NCBI RefSeq assembly: GCF_016901035.1
Contig: NZ_JAFEUF010000010.1
Span: 1 to 57,374, forward strand
Source of the DNA: Streptomyces durocortorensis
Lineage (GTDB): Bacteria; Actinomycetota; Actinomycetes; Streptomycetales; Streptomycetaceae
Length of the DNA stretch: 57,374 bases
Direction of reading: 5' to 3'
Under the pieces are notes generated by a model that was not told the origin of the DNA, ran no database searches, and was given only the letters and a program-made list of their open reading frames with translations. The first letter of the stretch is position 1; each line of letters opens with the position of its first letter. Below are positions 52,977 through 57,374 of this stretch, piece after piece. The position numbers and the translations under genes are program-made.

Positions 52977-55895
52977 TCACACCCACGTCCGGGGGCGGAA
53001 ACGGTTGGCCCGCTCCACCAGTTCGATCCTCTCGTCGCCCCGCTGTGCGAGCCGGGCGAGCATCCGGTACGAGCGTTCCAGCCCGAACCGCAGTCCCCGC
53101 TCGTCCAGTTCGGCGCCGAGCAGCTTCCGTGCGTCCGGCGGACCGGCGGCCGGTCCGCCCGGCCCCGGGACACCGGGACTACCGGAGAGTACCCAGTCCA
53201 GCGCCTTGCCCAGTACCTCCGTCGACAACTGCTCGTGGCGCACCGGGTCCAGACCGAAGGCGCCCAGCGCCGTCACCTGGATCCCGGCGGCCGTCAGATC
53301 GACAAGCAGCGGCTCCCGGTACGAGCGCTCGCGCAGCCGTGCCCGCACGGCGGCGACCCGGGCCGCCGTGTAGTGGATCGAGGCCTCCGGCACCGACTCC
53401 AGGGTGCTCACCGCCCCGGCCCGCTCACCGGCGGCGATCTGCACCCGGGCCAGGCCGAACGCGGCGCTGACGAACCCCGGATCGGTCGCCCACACCAGGC
53501 GGTAGTACTCGGCGGCGTTGTCCAACTGGCCCAGCACCTCCGCGCAGATTCCGAGCGCCAGCTTGGGCGCCATCTCCCCGGGGAACGCGTCGTAGACCGC
53601 GTCGAAGGAGAGCGCCGCCGTCTCGTGGTCGCCGGTCACCAGCGAGGTGACGCCCCGATACCAGACGACCCGCCAGTCGTCGGCGTGTTCACCCTCCAGG
53701 GTGGTCAGCGCACGGGCGGCCGCATCCAGCTCCCGCATCTCCAGCCGGGCCCGCAGCTCCCGCAGCCGCGTCTCCATCGAGGGGGCCGGCACCGTGTGCA
53801 GGGCGGTGATCAGCTCGGCCGGGGCGGAGGCCATCAGACCGGCGAGGAAACCGGCGTTCGGGTCCATCGCGTCGACCCGGGGGACCGGCAGCGCCAGCGA
53901 GGTGGCCCGGGTGTCGAACAGGGCGAGCCGGACACCCCTGGCGGTCGCTCCGAAGGGACCGTACGGTCCGGTCGGGGCGCCCGGTCCGGTCGGGGCGCCC
54001 GGTCCGGCCGAGGCGTCCGGAGCCTGCTCGGCGGCCGCCCGGGGCGCCGGAACGGGGGCGTGCGCCGGGGGAGCGTACGGGAACGGAGCCCCGCCGCCCG
54101 GCGCGGAGCCCCGGACATGGGTCGGCGGCGCGGCCAGCGGAGCCGCCCCTGCCGCGCCCGGCGCATGAGGCCCCGCAGGGCCCGCGGCGTGAGCCCCCGC
54201 AGGAACCGGCGCATGAGTCCCCGCCGGGCCGGGCGGCTGCGCGCCCACCGGCAGCGCCCCGGCCACCGCGGACGTCACGGCCCCCGGCGCGAGGGGAGCC
54301 GTGCCGCCGTGGGCCTGCCAGGTGCCGCCCTGCGCCGGGATGCCGGCCGACCGACCGCCACGGCCCTTGCGGCGGCCCAGCAGCCCGCCCCGCGCGGAGC
54401 CGGTGTCCCGGCCGCCCAGCTGCGAGACGTCGTCCGTCTGCGGGGCGAACAACTCCGTGTCGACCACGCGCAGTTCCGCGCCGAACAGCGTCGACAGGGC
54501 CGGGCGCGGCCGGCCCGTCTGGAGCGCCACGACCTCCCGCAGCACCCCCGTCAGCTGCTCGGCCATCTCCGCCGCCGAGGCGAACCGGCGGGCCGGGTCC
54601 GGGTCGGTGGCCCGCACCAGCAGCCGGTAGAACGACTCGTAGGCGCGGAACACCTCGATGCTGTCCGGGTCCGGCAGCGAGTCCACGAAGACGTTCGTGT
54701 ACCCCTGGAAGTCGAAGGTGAGGACCGCCAGCGTCCGGGCCACCGTGTACAGGTCGGAGGCGACCGAGGGGCCCAGCTCCGCGACCTCCGGGGCCTGGTA
54801 GCCGACCGTGCCGTAGATCGCCGACTCGTCGTCGTCCATCCGGCGCACCGCGCCCATGTCGATCAGCTTGAGCTGGTCCTCGGTCTGGATCGCGTTGTCG
54901 ACCTTGAAGTCGCAGTAGAGCAGATTGCGGCTGTGCAGATGACCGAGCGCCTCCAGCGCCTCGATCCCGTACGCGCAGGCCTGCTCCACCGGCAGCGGAT
55001 CGCGCTTCCCGGCCGGGGTGCGGCGCTCGTTGGCGATCTCCTTGAGGGCCTTGCCGCCGACGTACTCCATGACGATGTAGCCGTCGAGCGAGCCGGTGCG
55101 CTGGTCCAGGTGCTCGACGAAGTTGTAGATCCGCACGATGTTGGAGTGCTCGATCTCGGCGAGGAACCGGCGCTCGGAGATCGCGGCGGCCATCGCGTCC
55201 TGGTCGCCGGTGTCCAGCAGGCCCTTGAGGACCACCCAGCGGTCCGAGACGGCCCGGTCCACCGCGAGATACACCCAGCCGAGCCCGCCGTGCGCCAGAC
55301 AGCCCACGACCTCGTACTGGCCGTGCACGATGTCGCCGCCGGTCAGCTTCGGCACGAAGGAGTACGGGTGGCCGCACTTGGTGCAGAACCCCTCGGTGCG
55401 GCCCTCCCGCTCGCCGCGCGAACGGCCCACCGGGGCCCCGCAGTCCGAACGGGAGCAGAACCGCTTGCGCTCGGGCACCTCCGCCCGCTCCATCACCGCC
55501 GTACGCGGATCGGGCCGGGGGACGTCCGGGACCTCCACCAGGCCGACGCCGAGCCGCCCCCGGGCCGAGGTCGCCGACGTCGAGCCGGAGGAGCGCACCG
55601 AGACCGAACGGGAGGTCGACGCCCCGGACAGCGAGCGCGACAGCCGGCCGGAGACCGAACGGCGCGAGGTCGACGAACGGGACGAGGACCGGGCGGAGGC
55701 GCGGGAGCCGGAGCGCTGCGAGGAGCTGTCCCGGCTGCTCGCCCGGCCGCCCCCGGCGATCCCGGTCGGCGGCGAGGAGACCATGCCCGTGGGCGAGACG
55801 ACCGGCGCCAGACCGCAGGTGTCGCAGTACAGCTCACCGCCGCCCATGTCCTCGTAGGCCCCCTCGCACGCGGGGCGCTGGCACTGCGTACTCAT
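52977..55895 (-). CDS. pknG: PknG-type serine/threonine protein kinase with zinc ribbons, Ser/Arg-rich segment and TPR tail
   Basis: 972 residues. Ribbon 1: CQRPACEGAY...CDTCG (~5-29). A striking Ser/Arg-rich stretch runs ~50-110. Ribbon 2, rubredoxin-like: CSRSDCGAP...CTKCG (~147-172). Kinase domain ~187-450: glycine loop LAHGGLGWVYLA, VAIK-type lysine in WVVLKGLL, catalytic loop LLYCDFKVDNAIQ (Tyr-Cys-Asp in place of HRD) and LKLIDMGAV (DMG in place of DFG). A low-complexity Pro/Ala/Gly segment (~530-655) precedes a TPR-rich C-terminus. This layout is that of soluble mycobacterial/corynebacterial PknG, which controls 2-oxoglutarate metabolism through FHA proteins. It overlaps the coiled-coil gene by ATGA. 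Confidence 0.92.
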   Translation of the reverse strand: MSTQCQRPACEGAYEDMGGGELYCDTCGLAPVVSPTGMVSSPPTGIAGGGRASSRDSSSQRSGSRASARSSSRSSTSRRSVSGRLSRSLSGASTSRSVSVRSSGSTSATSARGRLGVGLVEVPDVPRPDPRTAVMERAEVPERKRFCSRSDCGAPVGRSRGEREGRTEGFCTKCGHPYSFVPKLTGGDIVHGQYEVVGCLAHGGLGWVYLAVDRAVSDRWVVLKGLLDTGDQDAMAAAISERRFLAEIEHSNIVRIYNFVEHLDQRTGSLDGYIVMEYVGGKALKEIANERRTPAGKRDPLPVEQACAYGIEALEALGHLHSRNLLYCDFKVDNAIQTEDQLKLIDMGAVRRMDDDESAIYGTVGYQAPEVAELGPSVASDLYTVARTLAVLTFDFQGYTNVFVDSLPDPDSIEVFRAYESFYRLLVRATDPDPARRFASAAEMAEQLTGVLREVVALQTGRPRPALSTLFGAELRVVDTELFAPQTDDVSQLGGRDTGSARGGLLGRRKGRGGRSAGIPAQGGTWQAHGGTAPLAPGAVTSAVAGALPVGAQPPGPAGTHAPVPAGAHAAGPAGPHAPGAAGAAPLAAPPTHVRGSAPGGGAPFPYAPPAHAPVPAPRAAAEQAPDASAGPGAPTGPGAPTGPYGPFGATARGVRLALFDTRATSLALPVPRVDAMDPNAGFLAGLMASAPAELITALHTVPAPSMETRLRELRARLEMRELDAAARALTTLEGEHADDWRVVWYRGVTSLVTGDHETAALSFDAVYDAFPGEMAPKLALGICAEVLGQLDNAAEYYRLVWATDPGFVSAAFGLARVQIAAGERAGAVSTLESVPEASIHYTAARVAAVRARLRERSYREPLLVDLTAAGIQVTALGAFGLDPVRHEQLSTEVLGKALDWVLSGSPGVPGPGGPAAGPPDARKLLGAELDERGLRFGLERSYRMLARLAQRGDERIELVERANRFRPRTWV

Positions 55896-57244
55896 CGTGT
55901 CTCCCCCTGTTCGCCCGCGCCCCGGCCGTCCTGGGGTGCGTCGGGCCGGCGCGGCTGCAGCAACTCCGCGACCGCGTGCTGATAACGCAGGACGGCCTGC
56001 TCGGCGACCCGCAGATCGCACGGCGCACTCCACAGCATGCGGCGCGCCGCGTCGTACCGCTCGATCAGCAGCGGATCCTCCGCCAGACCGTGCCGGGCCA
56101 CCTTCGCCTTGTACGCGTCGAGCCGGCCGCGCAGCTCGGCGCGGACCGCCAGCGGGGCAGTCACCGAGGTCAACGACTCACGGGCGCGCAGCAGTTCGTC
56201 CTCGGCCTCCTGCTCCAGGGACTCCAGCAGCGGCGAGAGCCGGTGCCACTGGGCGTGCCGGCGGTGGTCGGAGGCGGCCGCCAGACGCTCCTGGAGAGCG
56301 GTCGGCGGACCGCTGACCGCGGGCACCTCGGAGGCGGCGATCTTCGCCAGCACCTCGCCGCGCGCCGCCCGCGCCTCCGTCAGGGTGCGGTCGGCCCGCG
56401 AGAGCACGTCCCGCAGCCGCACCAGACGCGCCTCCGCGTCCTGCCGGACCGCGAGCACCGCCTCGATCTCCCGCCGTACGTCCTCCAGGGCGCGGGCGGC
56501 CCGGTCGTAGCGCGAGGTGTCGGGGCGGCCGCCGCCGGGCGCGGCGCTGCCGGGGCCCGGCAGCCAGAACGCCAGCGGGTCCGAGATCACCTGCACCCGC
56601 AGCGTCGTCAGCTCCTCGGTGATCTCCGCCAGATCGTCCCCGGCCGGATGCTCACCGGGCCGCACCCCCACCGAGTGCGCCAGCGACCGCGTCCGGTGCA
56701 GCTCGGCCGCGAGGAGGTCGATCCGGGCGGGCAGCGCCGACCAGACGGAGTCGGAGGCGACGACCATGTCCAGCGACCTGGCGTACAGCTCGTTCATCCG
56801 GGCGACCAGCTCCTGGAGCGAGAACCGCTCGGAGAGCCGGGCCGGACCCGCGACCGAAGGCGGCGGCACCGCCCCCGGGTTGGCGACGGTGACCGACTCG
56901 CCGCGCAGCAGTTCGGTCAGCGCGGTGAGGTCCTCCCGGTTCGGGTGGCGGCGGCGCGCACGGATCTCCCGGGCCTGCGACAGGGCCCCCGCGTACGCGT
57001 CGAAATACCCCCACAGCAGGGTGATCGACTGCTCGGTCGTGGCCCAGCGCTCCCGGGTGACGCCGGTCAGCTCGGCGCCCTCCAGGAGCCGGCGGCCGGC
57101 ATGGTCCTGGAGCGCGAGGAGCGAGGTCTCGATGGCCTCGTGCTCCGCGCCGAGCCTGGCCAGCGCACGGTCCGCCTCCTCCCGGTCCATGACCGGGCCG
57201 GGGGGCCTCCCCGCGAAGCTGGGGAAGGATCCCGCGACGCCCAT
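55892..57244 (-). CDS. Predicted coiled-coil protein, partner of the kinase module
   Basis: 450 residues, soluble, rich in Glu/Ala/Arg/Leu with long heptad-like helices (EADRALARLGAEHEAIETSL, ARALEDVRREIEAVLAVRQD, ESLEQEAEDELLRARESLTS). No catalytic motif, TM helix or signal peptide is seen, and I do not recognise a named family. ATG at 57242-57244 follows AGAGG at seven bases; an internal ATG (57190) begins MDREEADRALARLG and is possible. It overlaps the kinase start by 4 bases, so the two are co-translated. In mycobacteria, pknG sits next to glutamine/glutamate sensor genes (glnX, glnH), so the next gene beyond the window could be such a sensor. Confidence 0.75.
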   Translation of the reverse strand: MGVAGSFPSFAGRPPGPVMDREEADRALARLGAEHEAIETSLLALQDHAGRRLLEGAELTGVTRERWATTEQSITLLWGYFDAYAGALSQAREIRARRRHPNREDLTALTELLRGESVTVANPGAVPPPSVAGPARLSERFSLQELVARMNELYARSLDMVVASDSVWSALPARIDLLAAELHRTRSLAHSVGVRPGEHPAGDDLAEITEELTTLRVQVISDPLAFWLPGPGSAAPGGGRPDTSRYDRAARALEDVRREIEAVLAVRQDAEARLVRLRDVLSRADRTLTEARAARGEVLAKIAASEVPAVSGPPTALQERLAAASDHRRHAQWHRLSPLLESLEQEAEDELLRARESLTSVTAPLAVRAELRGRLDAYKAKVARHGLAEDPLLIERYDAARRMLWSAPCDLRVAEQAVLRYQHAVAELLQPRRPDAPQDGRGAGEQGETR

Positions 57245-57261
57245 CGATCACCTCTCCGCTC

Positions 57262-57374
57262 TCCCCGCCCGGGGGGGGGGGCGCGGCGGGGGGGGGGGGG
57301 TGGGGGGGGGGGGGGGGGGGGGGGCCGGGCCCCGCGGGAACGTGCCGCCGCCCCGGGGGGGGGGGGGGGCGGGG
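57262..57374. other. Poly-G sequence, probable assembly or sequencing artefact
   Basis: From about 57262 the sequence is almost uninterrupted G runs broken by isolated C, T or GC clusters. No gene, repeat unit or structure of biological kind is visible, and the composition changes abruptly from the ribosome binding site just before it. Confidence 0.8.

Overview
The window is high-GC actinobacterial chromosome, almost certainly Streptomyces. Evidence: very high third-position GC, GTG and TTG starts next to GGAGG-type ribosome binding sites, and families typical of that genus (class E sortase substrate with LAxTG, SsbB-like protein, dynamin-like GTPase pair, PknG-type kinase). There is no phage structural gene, transposase, integrase or CRISPR array.

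Layout. 0-4.6 kb: start of a divergent regulator, an MMPL exporter behind a large dyad operator, a methyltransferase, a small HTH protein and a DinB-like protein. 4.65-12.4 kb: myo-inositol catabolism. A sugar isomerase/epimerase is divergent from a tightly coupled operon of iolC, a class I-type aldolase, iolB, iolD and mmsA/iolA, controlled by one promoter/operator region. Together they convert inosose-derived diketone to acetyl-CoA and DHAP; iolG and the transporter lie outside. 12.4-16.6 kb: DUF4291 protein, a NarL-type two-component system whose kinase carries an extra extracytoplasmic domain, a PAP2 phosphatase that overlaps the response regulator antisense, and a GNAT protein. 16.7-20.3 kb: an alpha/beta-hydrolase fused to an ABC ATPase, plus its permease. 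20.4-26.0 kb: VWA lipoprotein, DUF1772 protein, GNAT protein, secreted FG-GAP protein and an endolysin-like amidase.

26.0-30.25 kb is a decayed region beside a tRNA-Arg(UCU). A live MarR regulator and DHA2-type exporter share an operator motif and sit among remnants of a nucleotidyltransferase, a UvrA-like drug-resistance ATPase and an acyltransferase. 30.6-34.7 kb: two dynamin-like GTPases and an SsbB-like protein. 34.9-39.3 kb: sortase-anchored thioester-domain protein, ettA, a 4HBT thioesterase and a conserved hypothetical. 39.4-46.7 kb: a MacB/LolCDE-like ABC exporter (ATPase and two very large permeases). 46.9-48.5 kb: truncated haemoglobin divergent from a PCMT-like methyltransferase.

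48.5-57.2 kb is the most striking block: coiled-coil protein, PknG-type kinase, PP2C phosphatase, VWA protein and FHA protein in one minus-strand run. The kinase, phosphatase and FHA reader each carry two zinc ribbons. It looks like a self-contained write/erase/read phospho-signalling module.

The last ~110 bases are almost pure G and look like a sequencing or assembly artefact. Every name is family-level recognition by eye; no database search was run.
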